From Angiostrongylus vasorum (taxonomy: Eukaryota > Nematoda > Chromadorea > Rhabditida > Metastrongylidae): a stretch of DNA of 64,000 nucleotides. The stretch covers positions 3,805,276-3,869,275 of the forward strand of contig JADANN010000461.1 of NCBI GenBank assembly GCA_018806985.1, given 5' to 3'. Below, piece after piece: positions 1 to 10,737 of the stretch. Position 1 is the first letter of the stretch, and each line of letters opens with the position of its first letter. A program made the position numbers and the translations under genes. Under the pieces are notes generated by a model. The model worked only from the letters and a program-made list of their open reading frames with translations, was not told the DNA's origin and ran no database searches.

Positions 1-260
1 GGAGGCCGCAATTGAGACCGACAACAATCGCTTCCATTCGCCCATCCGCGGCAACCATCACAAACGCAACCACCACTCCAATCCACATTTCCACCTCCTC
101 ATTCATTCGTTCTTTCCTCATCCTAGCTAAGAACTACATATTCATTTCTCAAGTTTTCTTGATTGTAGGTCGATTTCACTGTTCGGAAAGACTTTTTGTC
201 CTCGTGTTTCTCCACTCATCTCTTTTCGGGTTTTTTTCTTCTCTGAATTAACACACAATT
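1..260 (+). repeat. Dispersed repeat G, copy 1 (partial at window edge)
   Basis: The first 80 bases (AATTGAGACCGACAACAATC and onward) closely match 61697-61770 and 31436-31510. The following block, from CATTCATTCGTTCTTTCC to the TTTACAAA stretch, matches 32250-32410. The element therefore has at least three copies here, and in the second one the two blocks are separated by about 700 bases. Its open frame is a serine/threonine-rich chance translation with no recognisable domain. It could be part of a DNA transposon or a non-autonomous element; the class is unknown. Confidence 0.6.
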
Positions 261-377
261 TTACAAAAAAAAAGCAAATAATATTCGGCTTTCTTAGCAT
301 TTATGGCTTTTCTAAGTGCTTCTGGGTAGTGGTCTAGCAAATCACACTTGAATGATAAACAACATCATTTTAAAAAA

Positions 378-653
378 AAGGATAAAGCTCTCGGCATTGA
401 TCAATCCCTTAGCTATGCGCTATGCATTCGACTTCATTAGGCATCGTTTGAAGGTGATTGAATGCATATCTGACCATTGCAATAATTCGAGGTGGCTTAC
501 TATGTATCAAACCAGTGCTGTTATCCGCCCAGACAAGTCTCGTACCAATTTGCCGACACCGAAGGGATGGAAGGGTTGGTGGGCCATGGGCTCGGGGATC
601 GATTCCACGTGTGTGTTGCATGGCACCTCCGACCACTGCGCCACAAGCGCCCT
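378..653 (-). mobile_element. SINE-A copy 1
   Basis: Read on the minus strand this is a roughly 285-bp SINE. It has a GC-rich head (GGGCGCNTGTGGCGCAGTGG), a tRNA-like A-box (TGGCGCAGTGG) and, about 38 bases on, a B-box-like GGAATCGATCC. A body of about 200 bases follows, ending in GAGCTTTATCC plus ATCCTTTT-type short repeats. This copy is nearly complete with scattered substitutions. The ORFs on both strands here recur with the repeat and are not genes. The tRNA relation is inferred from box spacing and match to the RNA polymerase III consensus. Confidence 0.85.
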
Positions 654-881
654 TAACAACACCAATTACAAATGTTTTTTTTACAAATGTTATGATTAGT
701 GCACTGTTAACAGCTGCAATTTTAGTGGATGAATAGCCAAAATTGCTACATGGTGACTGCTCGATCCGGCAGGCATTCTCTCGATTTTAAAACCGTCTTT
801 CCTTTAACCTCAGTGTGAGTCTTCAATACGAATTGCTCATGTTGAGGTGCTGCGAGGTTGTTGTTATTGTTGTTGTTGTTC

Positions 882-920
882 GACGTTGACGTTTCGGCGA
901 TTTCGCCTTGCTGAGATCCT
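882..920 (-). ncRNA. Degenerate hammerhead-like motif downstream of a PLE ORF
   Basis: On the minus strand the order is CTCAGCA (consensus CTGANGA, two mismatches), the hairpin AGGCGAAATCGCC, then GAAACGTC. It is followed by AAC-rich sequence and CAACCTCGCAGC, matching the better copy at 52671-52707. It sits about 230 bases 3' of the PLE frame that ends at 1149. The helix I strands no longer pair, so this copy is probably inactive. Confidence 0.5.
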
Positions 921-1129
921 GGGCGCCTTAAAATAGTCTAATAGTTCGGCGATAAATCTACAGCATTATTAAAGATCTACATGTGAATAAACGCCAGTGT
1001 GTTCAAAAACGACTCTTCCTGCTGTTACCAGTTGGACCACCCGCGTGTTGTTCACGTGGTATAACGAGTGGGACCTACCAAGGCCAAAAAGTCAATTCGA
1101 AATAAGGCGCCAAATCACGTGTAATAGTG

Positions 1130-1500
1130 AGGCACTCGTCTTTTTCGGTTAATTTTTTGGACTTTTGAAATTTACCCAAAACACCTCAAGCGTCATGCAC
1201 GTTGATGTTTTCGATTCTTGCGATATGATCCGTACAGTCACTTCAAAATGATCGCCATTGTGCTTTTGTGCCCTATGTGTACCTAGAGGAGTGCTTTGAC
1301 GAAGTTTAACTTTCCCATCTAAAGGTTTACTTATGTGGACACAAGGTGGTCTACCCGTTTCGCCACTGTACTTTTCATCGCATAACTTGCATAAGATCAA
1401 ACATATTGCACCTGATCTCATGAAATCCCCGTCTCTCCCAATAGGGACAGATCACACGATTTTCTGAGCTTCACAAACGATTATAGAGGCGATTGCGAAC
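1130..1500 (-). mobile_element. Penelope-like element, GIY-YIG C-terminal fragment
   Basis: The minus-strand frame 1421-1149 contains LCKLCDEKYSGETGRPPCV, then a His-rich RAQKHNG stretch and a conserved tail (TLEVFWVNFKSP). The same order is seen in the longer PLE at 32.7-33.3 kb. GIY-YIG endonucleases fused C-terminal to a reverse transcriptase are characteristic of Penelope-like retroelements. The fragment is 5'-truncated with no RT domain, and stops and indels beyond 1421 show it is dead. Confidence 0.7.
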
Positions 1501-1653
1501 TAATTGACAGCGTAGGGTATTGGGTAGGAGATGAAATACTCACACATAACTTTCAACACCACTTTTTTCTAAGGCACAATGGATGCAGAAAGCTATGTGG
1601 AATTCTGAATACGTGCTCATATCCAGTAATAGGGATGGAACATAGAAAGACAG

Positions 1654-1847
1654 AAAGGATAAAGCTCTCGACATCAATCAATCCCTGAGAGATGAGCTAT
1701 GAATTCTACTTCATTTAGCATAGTTGGCCGTGAATGAATGCATCTCTGGTCTTTATAATGACTCGCGGTGGCCTACCAATGTATCGAACCAGTGTAGATC
1801 CTGTGTGTATTGCAGGGCGCCTCCGACCACTGCGCTACACGCATCCT
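1654..1847 (-). mobile_element. SINE-A copy 2, internally deleted
   Basis: The tail (AAAGGATAAAGCTCTCG), middle and head (GGGCGCCTCCGACCACTGCG) of SINE-A are present. About 90 bases are missing between GAACCAGTG and TGTGTGTATTGCAG, the part that normally holds the GGTACCAATTTGCCGAC segment. Confidence 0.75.
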
Positions 1848-2224
1848 CACATGTATTACAGTCATCAAAAACCTGACAACCAAGTGTTTAATTTACCGGC
1901 GAGCTTAGCTTTTTCTCTAGTTGACCCAAAATTAAACGTCATCCCAAGCGGTTGCCGCGCAAAAACATGGTTCATTCGTTAAGGGCTATTATAATTTTAC
2001 GTATAATAGAGAGTTGTCAGTCCTTCACTGTACAAAACGGCTACTATCTGTAGTGAAAAAAGTTAAGATGACACTTAGTATCAAAAAGTGGAATGGCAGA
2101 CGAATCGTTCCTCTGAAGTACCCACTACGTTGCAATATTTTTTTCCGGATAACAATTTATTTGTAAATTTTTTTGCCTAACACTAAGTAATATGATGGGG
2201 CTTAATTTATCCCACCACTAGAGA

Positions 2225-2600
2225 CAGCGACTGCCAGAGTTTGGATGTGGTGTACCTAATTTCTTGTAAAGCGTGTGCGTGCGAACATGTTAGCGAAACA
2301 AGGGAGACCACTCTGTTTTCGTATAAAAGAACACCTATATAGTAAGCCAAAGTTAAACAAAGTGGTCAGCTCCAGTGGGCACACATGGAAGTAGGAGTGA
2401 TCTACTTACGTTGCACAGAACTAAAACATCAGCACGTAAAACTTTGGCAGCGTTATATATAGAGTGAAGAGATCCAAAAATGAACTAGAAAAAGGAGTGC
2501 CTTGTGATTACGAGTGACCTCCTCCCACACGTTAGCCTGATTTTTCACGAGCTATGCGCATTCCTCACCCTTATAGGGCTTTGTGGTGTTGCTCTCTAAC
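2225..2600 (+). mobile_element. Penelope-like element, GIY-YIG fragment (plus strand)
   Basis: The frame from about 2247 reads VYLISCKACACEHVSETRE, a degraded form of the SCKACGDEHIGETGRPL segment seen at 33.0 kb. The downstream piece GTGCCTTGTGATTACGAGTG matches the PLE C-terminal tail also found at 10.23 and 14.33 kb. Stops and frameshifts are present. It is an inactive 3' fragment. Confidence 0.6.
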
Positions 2601-2639
2601 AGTAACTGGAATAGTTATTAAAAGGAACAAGATGGTGAA

Positions 2640-2965
2640 TACAATCACAATGTTGCTGAGATATTTGCAAGACTCCGGCCGCAGGCGGTGGGGATCCAAT
2701 ATGCTATTCCCGTCACTTTCTTTGACTGTTTAATGCTGATAGCATTGCTAGAAAATTACCTGAGAGACATGCGAAACGAGGGACATACACGGCGTGGTGA
2801 TGAACGCGTTACTTCCTTGAAAGCATAATAGTGTGTTCGATCGCCACCGCAGGCACGTTCGATTCGGAGTTTTGCAAATATCTTAGCACCATTGTGGTTC
2901 TGTTTGCCAAAATACCCTCCTGCCGTGAAAAACTGCAGTAGGCAGCAAAGAAAAAAGTTAACAAA
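2640..2965. repeat. Foldback (palindromic) repeat PAL, diverged copy
   Basis: The left arm at 2648 (CTGAGATATTTGCAAGACTC) is partly complementary to the right arm around 2868-2890 (GGAGTTTTGCAAATATCTTA). Between them lie the family-specific CGTGGTGATGAACGCGTTAC and the terminal GTAGGCAGCAAAG. Compare the better-preserved palindrome at 27.4-27.8 kb. Inverted-repeat elements of this kind are usually non-autonomous DNA transposons; the superfamily cannot be set here. Confidence 0.65.
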
Positions 2966-3672
2966 ATGCTGAATGTTTAAAAAAAAGCGGTTTACTATGC
3001 GGATGAACTTTTTGTGTTGAGTTTTCTCTACTTCGGTCATGACGATGTTCGCCTGAGTAGATTGCTTGACCCTTTAACCTGTGTAGGCTGAAGAAAGGTG
3101 GACCGCAGAAAAGTCATCCCTATTTTCAATTAATTTTAATGGCAACCACGTGTTGGCTCATAAAAAAAAAGTGTGTTATGTATGCAAACGGTTTAATTGC
3201 CAAATTTGAAAAAAGCTTCTGTAACGCCACACATCAAGAAGAGCTGCGTGACAGGACCAGCAGAGCAGAACAACAAAAATTTTACTATTGCCTACCCTTG
3301 TTGAGCTCCTCATTCTCTGGATTCTTATGACAGCGGCCAGAACTAATTTCTTTCCCAGCTAAGATTCTTTGTAATGGGGCTGAATGACCAAGATGCTTGA
3401 ATAAGCAAATGATTAAGGAAGCAATCTAGCACTTTTATTGATTTAACTGCGAAATAAAGTCATCGTCTTCAATTGCATAACGGCAAAGTGTTATTAAACT
3501 TTCGCACCTTTAAACTCAATAAAAGGATTGCTAAGAACTACGTTGTTGTAGTTTCGCCCGCAAATTAGCCTCCACTCTAAAACTCTTCTTGGGAAGCACT
3601 TGTAGAGAAATGCTAAGTGCCTTCGTAGGCACCGGTGATCAAAACTGAACCTTCTCATCCAGTTCCCCATAG

Positions 3673-3957
3673 ATAAAGGATAAACCTCTTGGCGTTAATA
3701 AATCCATTCCCGAGGCATGCGCCATGCATTCGACTTCACTAAGTATCGTTGGAGGTGATTGAATGCATATCTGGCCTTTACAATGACTCGCGTTGGCCTA
3801 TTGATGTATTGAGCCAATGCTGCTGTCCTCCCAAAGAAGTCTGGTACCAATTTGCCGACACCGGAGGGATGGAAGGCTCGGTGGGCCATGGGCGCGGAGA
3901 TCAATTCCACATGTATGTCTCAGTGGCGCCTCCAACCACTACGCCACACGCGCCCAT
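3673..3957 (-). mobile_element. SINE-A copy 3
   Basis: Nearly full length. The inverted tail GATAAAGGATAAACCTCTTG starts it and the head CTACGCCACACGCGCCCAT ends it. Flanks share a short ATAG at both ends, too short to be firm evidence of a target duplication. Confidence 0.85.
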
Positions 3958-3959
3958 AG

Positions 3960-4915
3960 GAACGAACAATTTCGATAGAAAGCTTATAATTTTTTTTTTG
4001 TAAAATCTTCTGTATAATATGCAATCACGAGAAAGGGTGAGAAAGAGTTGCTACTTAGGTTGACGCTCAAGCCAAAGCAAAAGGCATGAAATAGCAACAT
4101 TTCATCCATTGAGCGTAGCAGTTCGTTTCGGGACCCATTTGAAGAAATAATTAGGGAAAGTGGAAATATCGTTTCACTTAATCTTTTTTGATCAGAAGCT
4201 GTAACTATGTAGTTGGCTTTCATAAAATCGAATAACAAAAAGCTTCATGCTCGATTATGACGTCACATAACAATCATTTTCATTCCATCTGCCCTATTCA
4301 CTACTGTATTCGTTCTATTCTTTCATCTTCACATCTTTACGAAACAGAATCAAGTTCCTTGTTTCCATAATAAAGAACAAAGTTGTTAATTTTTTTATTA
4401 CTGCAGAATCACTGCAACACCTTCTTCTACAACTGTTTTCAAAAGAACAGACAGCCTAGCTTGACGTTAAGCACTCATAAGTGGTTCAGTACCCCGCGCT
4501 GACAAGGAGATGCCTGAGTCTCGAACTACAATTCAATGAGTTATCCACGGATAAAGGCACTCAGCTGAGAACAACACTGTCATTCGGAAACACATTTTCG
4601 AATGCCGAGAATCATTGCCGTCGTCGAACACAACGAATAGCAAAGAGACAAACCTATCTCTGATTGGCGAGGGCTAAAGACTTAGTAACAATCTCAAAAT
4701 ACCATCTTATGGATATTTCGGGATTCAAGATAAAAAACGTTATCCAACAAATCGAAAATCATTCAATTGGTAACTGCGCTCGTTCCCGCACGATTATTCG
4801 CTAAAAAGTCCCGTTGAAGTATGGGATTTTACTTAGCTGCTAGTTGAGCCTGTCGTTCTATTCTCAGAAGCCTTCAGTTTATTGCTTTCACCAAAGTGTT
4901 CATTTCTGCGTGGCT
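3960..4915. other. Uncharacterised stretch, no gene recognised
   Basis: AT-rich sequence between two SINE-A copies. Small frames (for example 3984-4238 minus and 4481-4663 plus) have no domain, no signal peptide and no convincing splice partners. I see nothing else in it. Confidence 0.4.
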
Positions 4916-4918
4916 ATA

Positions 4919-5208
4919 AGGAGCGCGTGTGGCGCAGTGGCTAGAGGCGCCACTGCGAAACACACATGGAATTGATCCCCGCGGCCATGGCTCACCAAGC
5001 CTTCGATCCGTCCGGGGTCGGCAAATTGGTACCAGACCTGTCTGGGAGGATAGTGGCACTGGCTCGATACATCGGTAGGCCACCGCGAGTCATTGTAAAG
5101 GCCAGATATGCATTCAGTCACCTCCAACGATACTTAATGAAGTCGAATGCATGGCGTATCCCTCAGGGATTAATCAACGCCGAGAGCTTTATCTTTTTTT
5201 TATCCTTT
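4919..5208 (+). mobile_element. SINE-A copy 4, immediately upstream of the ASP gene
   Basis: In sense orientation from GAGCGCGTGTGGCGCAGTGG to GAGCTTTATC plus a T-rich tail. It ends about 100 bases before the TATA box of the ASP-like gene, so it lies inside that gene's promoter region. Three overlapping ORFs here are frames of the SINE. Confidence 0.88.
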
Positions 5209-5308
5209 GTGTGAATATGGTGCCGAACATGTGATGTTTTCGTCGGTTTCCTTCTGAGAATCGATGACACAGGGCTCAAAAAACTGTCGGAAGTATTCGG
5301 CGAGCTAA

Positions 5309-5315
5309 TATAAAA
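5309..5315 (+). promoter_or_regulatory. TATA box of the ASP-like gene
   Basis: TATAAAA lies 28 bases upstream of the first ATG (5344), which implies a very short 5' leader. This fits a strongly expressed secreted-protein gene, but no transcript evidence is available. Confidence 0.55.
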
Positions 5316-5343
5316 GTGGACGATCCCAGTGAACTGCTATTCG

Positions 5344-6449
5344 ATGACGATGAACACTTTTGGTGCTATTCTCATTCTCATTATGGTATGTTTAGCAATG
5401 TTTCAACTCAACAGGAACGATTTCACAATAAGACAAAAGAACTCCATTAAATTGTTTTAGGGATTCAAGATTGGCTCACAGTTTGGCTATGTTTCAGGTC
5501 ATTCTTCTTTCCTCTTTTCATTTCTTTTTTTAAAATTAGTTTTGTAACTCAGTTTCACGCGTTACACCGTCCTTTAGTTTGCAGATGACATAGAAGAGTG
5601 CGGTACTAGCTCAAAAATGGACAAAATGTTGAGATTAACAGTTACAAGCTTACACAACACTCTGAGGTATGTTCAGCTTTCTGTCATTATCAGCTGAGGA
5701 TGATTGCCCCTACCACTGAATGTTGGCTATATGCAAAGGTACCCCTTTTGAGAGGTTTACTTGCGAATGGAACACAGAAAAATGGCAATGACAGTAGAGC
5801 TAGAAATTTTCCAAGTGCCGGTGACATGAGTCTCATGGTGAGAAGCATTTATGGTGAATTCACCATGTTAATCGTCTTCGAACAAATTCTGCTTTCCATT
5901 TTGCCTTCTTTATAGGAATATAATTGCCAATTGGAGGAATCTGCTTTCAAAATTTCCCAGATGTGTCAGAATCAAACCGTGCCTAATTTCTCCTTCGTCG
6001 GCAGTAATAATGCCACTTACTTCCTATCACGCGCCACATTCGACCATAATAAATGGGATTACTTTCGTGACGACATCAGTGACTATTTTAGGATAATAAG
6101 GTTCATGATGGAGTGGTGGAACACATCACTAGAGTACGACCCTCTTGTCAATCTTACGCCAACGGCCAACGACAGCGGAATGATTCCATTCCTCCAGATG
6201 GCGAACGCTAACACGACGAAACTGGGATGCGCATACAACGTATGCAATTCTTCCGATCCATACAACTCTTCGGCTTTCGTGTTATTTGTTTGTCGATACG
6301 GAGATCCGCATATTCATATCAACAAAACAATCTACACGGAAGGCGCACCGTGCAGCTCGTGCAATAACAGCTGCTTGAGTGACACTCTTTGTAACAAGAC
6401 TTCAACAGAATATGATTTTAACGGTTGCAGAGTAGGAAGACATGCTTAG
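5344..6449 (+). CDS. Secreted CAP/SCP domain protein, Ancylostoma-secreted-protein-like (ASP)
   Basis: Five exons fit in phase: 5344-5385, 5461-5497, 5585-5666, 5753-5837 and 5916-6449. Donors are GTATGT, GTCATT, GTATGT and GTGAGA; acceptors include TTTTAG, TTGCAG and TATAG. The product is 259 residues. A hydrophobic N-terminus (MTMNTFGAILILIM and onward, about residues 1-24) is a probable signal peptide. CAP landmarks are HNTLR at 50-54, EYNC at 83-86, LQMANANTTKLGC near 175-187, FVLFVCRYGDP near 203-213 and a Cys-rich end with CSSC at 228-231. The His of the usual CAP1 signature is absent, as in divergent ASPs. About ten N-glycosylation sequons are present. CAP proteins of hookworms are secreted at the host interface; a specific role cannot be read from sequence. 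A second ATG at 5350 is an alternative start. Downstream introns present in the paralogue at 11.6-12.7 kb are missing here. Confidence 0.88.
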
Positions 6450-6661
6450 AAATGGTTATACTCATTCCATTCCTGGAATAATTTCTTGTTCGCGCCCTAA
6501 TTTTCTCTTCAGAATGGGTTTCATTCTTTTATGTTCTTAAGCCATGCATGCTGTCAAGTGTTTCCTGTCCCCCTAATCGTGGTGAAATACTCTCAGTAGA
6601 AATTAGCTCGCAACTGAATCACTTTTAAAGCAGTTGTATCTCATACGTTCTTGGTTATCAT

Positions 6662-6667
6662 AATAAA
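6662..6667 (+). terminator. Poly(A) signal of the ASP-like gene
   Basis: AATAAA, about 213 bases after the stop codon at 6449, in T-rich sequence. It is the first canonical signal downstream. Confidence 0.5.
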
Positions 6668-6738
6668 TTTAAGGTTGGTTTTCGAAAAATGTCGGAAGTT
6701 TTTTATCTTTTTTTATTTATTTTATTCTTTTCTGCAAA

Positions 6739-7020
6739 TAAAGTATAAGGCTTTCAGCGTTGATCCATTCCTGTGGGACGCGCTATGCATTAGACGTCAT
6801 TAGCTTCGCTAGAAGTGACTGAAGGCATATCTATCCTTTACAATAACCTTCTGTGGCTTACCTATCTATCAATTCAGTGCTGCTATCTGTGCAGACAAAT
6901 TCTGGCACCAATTTTCTGATATTGGAGTGGTGGAAGGTTTGCAGAACTCACAGTATGGGATCGAAGCAAAGACCACGTGTGTATCGCAGGGCACCTATAA
7001 CCACTGCCTGGCACGTCTCG
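6739..7020 (-). mobile_element. SINE-A copy 5, strongly diverged
   Basis: Recognisable by AGGCTTTCAGCGTTGATCC, TTACAATAACC, TATCAATTCAGTGCTGCTAT and the head GGCACCTATAACCACTGCC. Many substitutions make it one of the older copies. It starts just beyond the poly(A) signal of the ASP-like gene. Confidence 0.75.
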
Positions 7021-7440
7021 TTATTCTTTTTATATAATTAGGGAAACTGACAGTTAAAGAACTTGCTAGGCTTATACACGGAACTTTTCTCTAGCACTAA
7101 AACGGAAACTACGACCTTCCAGAAATGCCATTTTATTGTCTTATATTTTTCGGAGACGAAGGTCTTAATCGTGAAAAAGAAAACATAGCTTGACAAATTT
7201 CTAATCCAGAAGTAACAGCGAAAAACATAAACGATAGATTTTGTACGCATCATAGGCATCGTTCCGAAGGAAATGCCGTTTTTGCAATTATTTGTTTGTT
7301 GAAAGAAAAGCGTTGGGGAGAAACAGCAAATGATAAACCACAAGTTTTGACAACACAAATCCTGAATTTCCAGTTATAATATGGGAAAAGGTTCGTAGGA
7401 TCTTACCTTTAATTCATAAAGTTTTTTGTAAGCTGAGATA

Positions 7441-7729
7441 AAAAGGATAACAAAAAAAGAATAAAGCTCACAGCCTTTCTCAATCCCTGAGGGATGTGCC
7501 ATGCATTCGACTTCATTAAGTATCGCTGCAGGTGATTGAATGCATATCTGGCCTTTACAATGACTCGCGGTGGCCTACCAATGTGTAGAGCCAGTGCTGC
7601 TATCCTCTCAGATAAGTCCGGTACAATTTGCCGACCCCGAAGGGATGGAAGGCTTGGTGGACCATGGGCGCGGGGATCGATTCTACGTGTGTCGCAGTGG
7701 CGCCTCCAACCACTGCACCACACGCGCCC
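7441..7729 (-). mobile_element. SINE-A copy 6 with candidate target-site duplication
   Basis: Nearly full length. The flanks carry TAAGCTGAGAT (7429-7439) and TAAGATGAGAT (7730-7740), 10 of 11 identical. This is what target-primed retrotransposition would leave. The ORFs on both strands are SINE frames. Confidence 0.88.
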
Positions 7730-7741
7730 TAAGATGAGATC

Positions 7742-8530
7742 GGTGTTTTTTAAGCCGACAGAAGCATTTATAGTCGGGCACGTGTGAATGGGGGACCAAT
7801 TGGTGTCTGCGGGAGCTAACGACTTTATTTTTTGATATAAGTGCACAAAATGAAACCTGGAAAAAAACTTGCACTTTGAGAGCAATAACGAATCCAAAAG
7901 TTCTTTCCTGTCCGTTGATAGTGGAAACTTTTGATAACATCTTCTACGTACGATTACTTGGTAAAGCTCACGAACTTGTGGCCCGCGGTTTTATTATGTA
8001 AGGTAGATTTTAGGCACAAAGATATGAATTTTTTGTTCAAACTAGGTCGTAAGATCCTTTCAAGCGCATATGAATAACTCATCATTTTTCCAACTGACTC
8101 TCATTTAACCTCGACATGAAGACACGGTATCCTTTCTATTCATGAACTAACGCGAGCTTGCTACCAAATACTTTGTTGTGGATAATGTTTGGACATCTTC
8201 GTCGTTTTCAGAGCTGCAGTAATTTGATTCGATTGTTTCTGTTTCAGTTGTTTCTTTGTGGTGAAAACATTTGTAGTTGCTTAGGGTGGAATCCAGTGGA
8301 GTTGAACACCGCACGTACGTTTTGCTTTTTGAGTTTTCCCCAGAACCCATGACTAAAATAATGTATTTTTCTACAACAAATTCGGCAAAGGTCGAATAAA
8401 ACGGTGTAGTGAAGAGTCCAACGCTGTTGTTCTTGGCTTTATATTTCTGTTACCAAGGTTTGCTTAAATCCGACGTGTATTAAAAAATTCTTCTATTTGG
8501 ACGGAATCTTCTATTCGGGCGAACTAACAT
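7742..8530. other. Uncharacterised stretch
   Basis: No exon chain, RNA gene or family member recognised. Short complementary ORFs at 8147-8352 have no domain and no splice partners. Confidence 0.35.
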
Positions 8531-9430
8531 AGTAGGGTTTCCAAATCTTTCTGTCGCAGTTTATAACGTCTTATCATAATAACTTGAACAAATGTATTGA
8601 CAAAATCTCAGTTCACGGATTTCGCTTTTTGACTCGACGTCTTTCTCTCCTTTCCGCGAGAAATGCAGTCTTGCTCGAAGGAGATGATTGACTGATCTAG
8701 TGTAGAATTTTGGGAAAACAGCGACGTCGGCAAGGCAAAACCCTCGATTTACTACTATGCGATCTATTTCTTTATGGTACTCTCGATTGGGTGAGCCCAC
8801 GCCCAGTGTTAAGAAGGGGGTGGGGGGTTTTTGGAATTGCGAGTTATCATGGATGGTATTGGTCGTCATGATAAACTGAGAGAGCCGCTCACCTTGTTCG
8901 TTCCATTCTAATCCGTGAGTCCCAATGTGGCGCTTTTCAGACGTACTTCCGGTCTAACCTTATCATAAAATTTCAAATAATGACGTTAAAGAATATCTGG
9001 TCTTTTCCACAGAACTTCAACTATATTTAGAACACTTCGACTTCATCGTCATCACAACTTCGTATTGGTGCGTAGATTGCCTGAATTATCAAAGCCGGTA
9101 TTGATCGACATTTCTTCAACTGTAGTTAGTTGTTTGAATGAACCGATGCTCATGGCGAAACTCGTGTTGACGAGAACGTCGACGCCGCCCTCTCCTCTAC
9201 TGTCACATGTTCGGAGAAACAACTCTTCTCAGGTGTCATAGACGGCGTTGAATGGCTGGCGTCTTCTCGTCCCAGGCACTCGGAAGATGTCGTGCTTCAC
9301 ACTTGCCTACGTGAGCAAACCCTTTATCGAGGCCTCAAAAAGAAGCGAGCGTGCATCTTAGTTGAGATCGTGACCTTAGTGCTGATAAGTTTACGACACT
9401 TAGAAGGTCCTGAGATTTTTTGCGTCCTCT
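8530..9430 (-). mobile_element. RTE-clade LINE fragment: APE-type endonuclease region
   Basis: The minus-strand frame 8869-8561 holds SPNREYHKEIDRIVVNRGFC followed by ADVAVFPKFYTRS and LLRARLHFSRKGEK. This is the end of an apurinic/apyrimidinic-type endonuclease domain of an RTE-like retrotransposon. Sequence at 8900-9200 parallels 26520-26880 (for example AAAGCCGG, TCTTCAA, GTTGACGAGAACGTCGACGC), giving the N-terminal endonuclease part. Frameshifts break it. No RT domain is attached. Confidence 0.75.
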
Positions 9431-10085
9431 CCGTCAAAAATCAGGTTCACCTATCTAATTTTGATTAGCATTTGATACTAACGTATAGTTTGCGGACCTC
9501 TAAACGTGGGGCGGATATACTGACGGTAGCTCGCCAGTCTCTTCCGGAGTAGACGAAAAACGTATGTGCTAGAGGCAACTTCTAATGGTCTTTCATATAT
9601 TTATTAGCCACCTGATTGCATGCTTTTGGTCGAAGTGACTCGTAGGATACAACTGACGTAGTCGAAAACGTGCTCGCGCACGCACGGTTGAATATGTCTT
9701 CGTAAATACAAGAAGGAACAGTACAATACACGATTATAATAAGGAGAAGAGCACTTAACTAATTTTTTGATGCCACACCAGTCAAAGGAAGAAGCACGAC
9801 GTCGAACATGCCCACGACACCTCCCACTTGCTCTGTTCATCTTCGCAGCGTTACAAAGAACTTCATACGATTAACAGTCATGTCAATAGGTTCTACTTAA
9901 CGGCGATTGAAGAAAAGTTAGTGAAAAGTTGTTGGCAACATTCTATTCCATTAAAGTTACCTATAAAAAGCAAAAATATTTTCAAGAAAGTATATTACTT
10001 TCTTAACACCTCGTGCACGGTGTAACGGAGACCACTTTGCGAACGTGTAGAACAACACGTAGTTGGGAAACACGAAGGGGGAACA
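9430..10085. other. Uncharacterised stretch
   Basis: Follows the LINE endonuclease fragment and may be its 5' region. The 78-residue minus frame at 9604-9840 has no recognisable motif, and I see no splice-consistent gene. Confidence 0.3.
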
Positions 10086-10089
10086 AAAA

Positions 10090-10330
10090 GCTCTGATAGG
10101 TATGCATAGGCACAAAACATAGCGGAGAAGATCTGAAAGTAAAAAATCATTATCCTTTCATAGGAATCCAAAACATCAGTGCATGATACTCTTGAAGCGT
10201 TTTGGATAAATTCCAAAAAATCCAGAGATTAATCTCGAGGAAAAGTGCTTTGTGGTCACAGGTGACCTCGCGCTATACCCAAGGGTAATTCTTTTCACTT
10301 GAGGCAGGCACATTCCACATACGCATAAGA
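10090..10330 (+). mobile_element. Penelope-like element C-terminal fragment (plus strand)
   Basis: From about 10195 the sequence reads as a degraded FWINSKNPEINLEEKCF tail with GGTCACAGGTGACCTCGCGC. It parallels the PLE tails at 32.8 and 14.3 kb. It ends about 70 bases before the foldback carrying two hammerhead-like motifs. Confidence 0.55.
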
Positions 10331-10398
10331 CTGAATGGGGGTTGTATCTGAGAACAACTGGTAGACTGACGGAAAACAAAACGATGACGAAATTTTAT

Positions 10399-10438
10399 TC
10401 GGCTAACGCTTCGACGTCTTCGTCTTCATCAGAACCGA
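10399..10438 (-). ncRNA. Hammerhead-ribozyme-like motif, near-consensus
   Basis: Minus strand, in order: helix I strand TCGGTT, core CTGATGA, an A, helix II GACG-AAGA-CGTC, GAAG (consensus GAAA), CG, TT, then the helix I partner AGCCGA. Helix I pairs over six positions with one G-U. Helix III is reduced to two pairs, as reported for PLE and retrozyme hammerheads, which may work as dimers. The GAAG substitution may abolish activity. Confidence 0.6.
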
Positions 10439-10737
10439 TTATCCGAGTCGATGGTCCACAGTTGTTAGTCTTCTCGATGTGGCGCCATCGTCTTCGTTTC
10501 GAATCGGATCTTCCTCAGTGGAGCATCTCCCGAATGAGGACAATCTGAAAAGAAACAAGTCGTTACCACCGGACAATCACTGTTATCGACTGCCAGCATA
10601 CTGCATATAAGAGCGTTGCCGGGTGAGCATGCCTCATTCGAGAGATGCTCCACTGAGGAAGATACGACCCCGAATGGATACGAAGACGAGGGCGCCACAT
10701 CCAGAAAACAAAAACTGTAGACCATCGACTCAGATTA

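Noticed and set aside
4874..5214. Overlapping 69-82-codon ORFs on both strands that recur elsewhere in the window
   Set aside because: The same peptides appear wherever SINE-A occurs; they are frames of the repeat.
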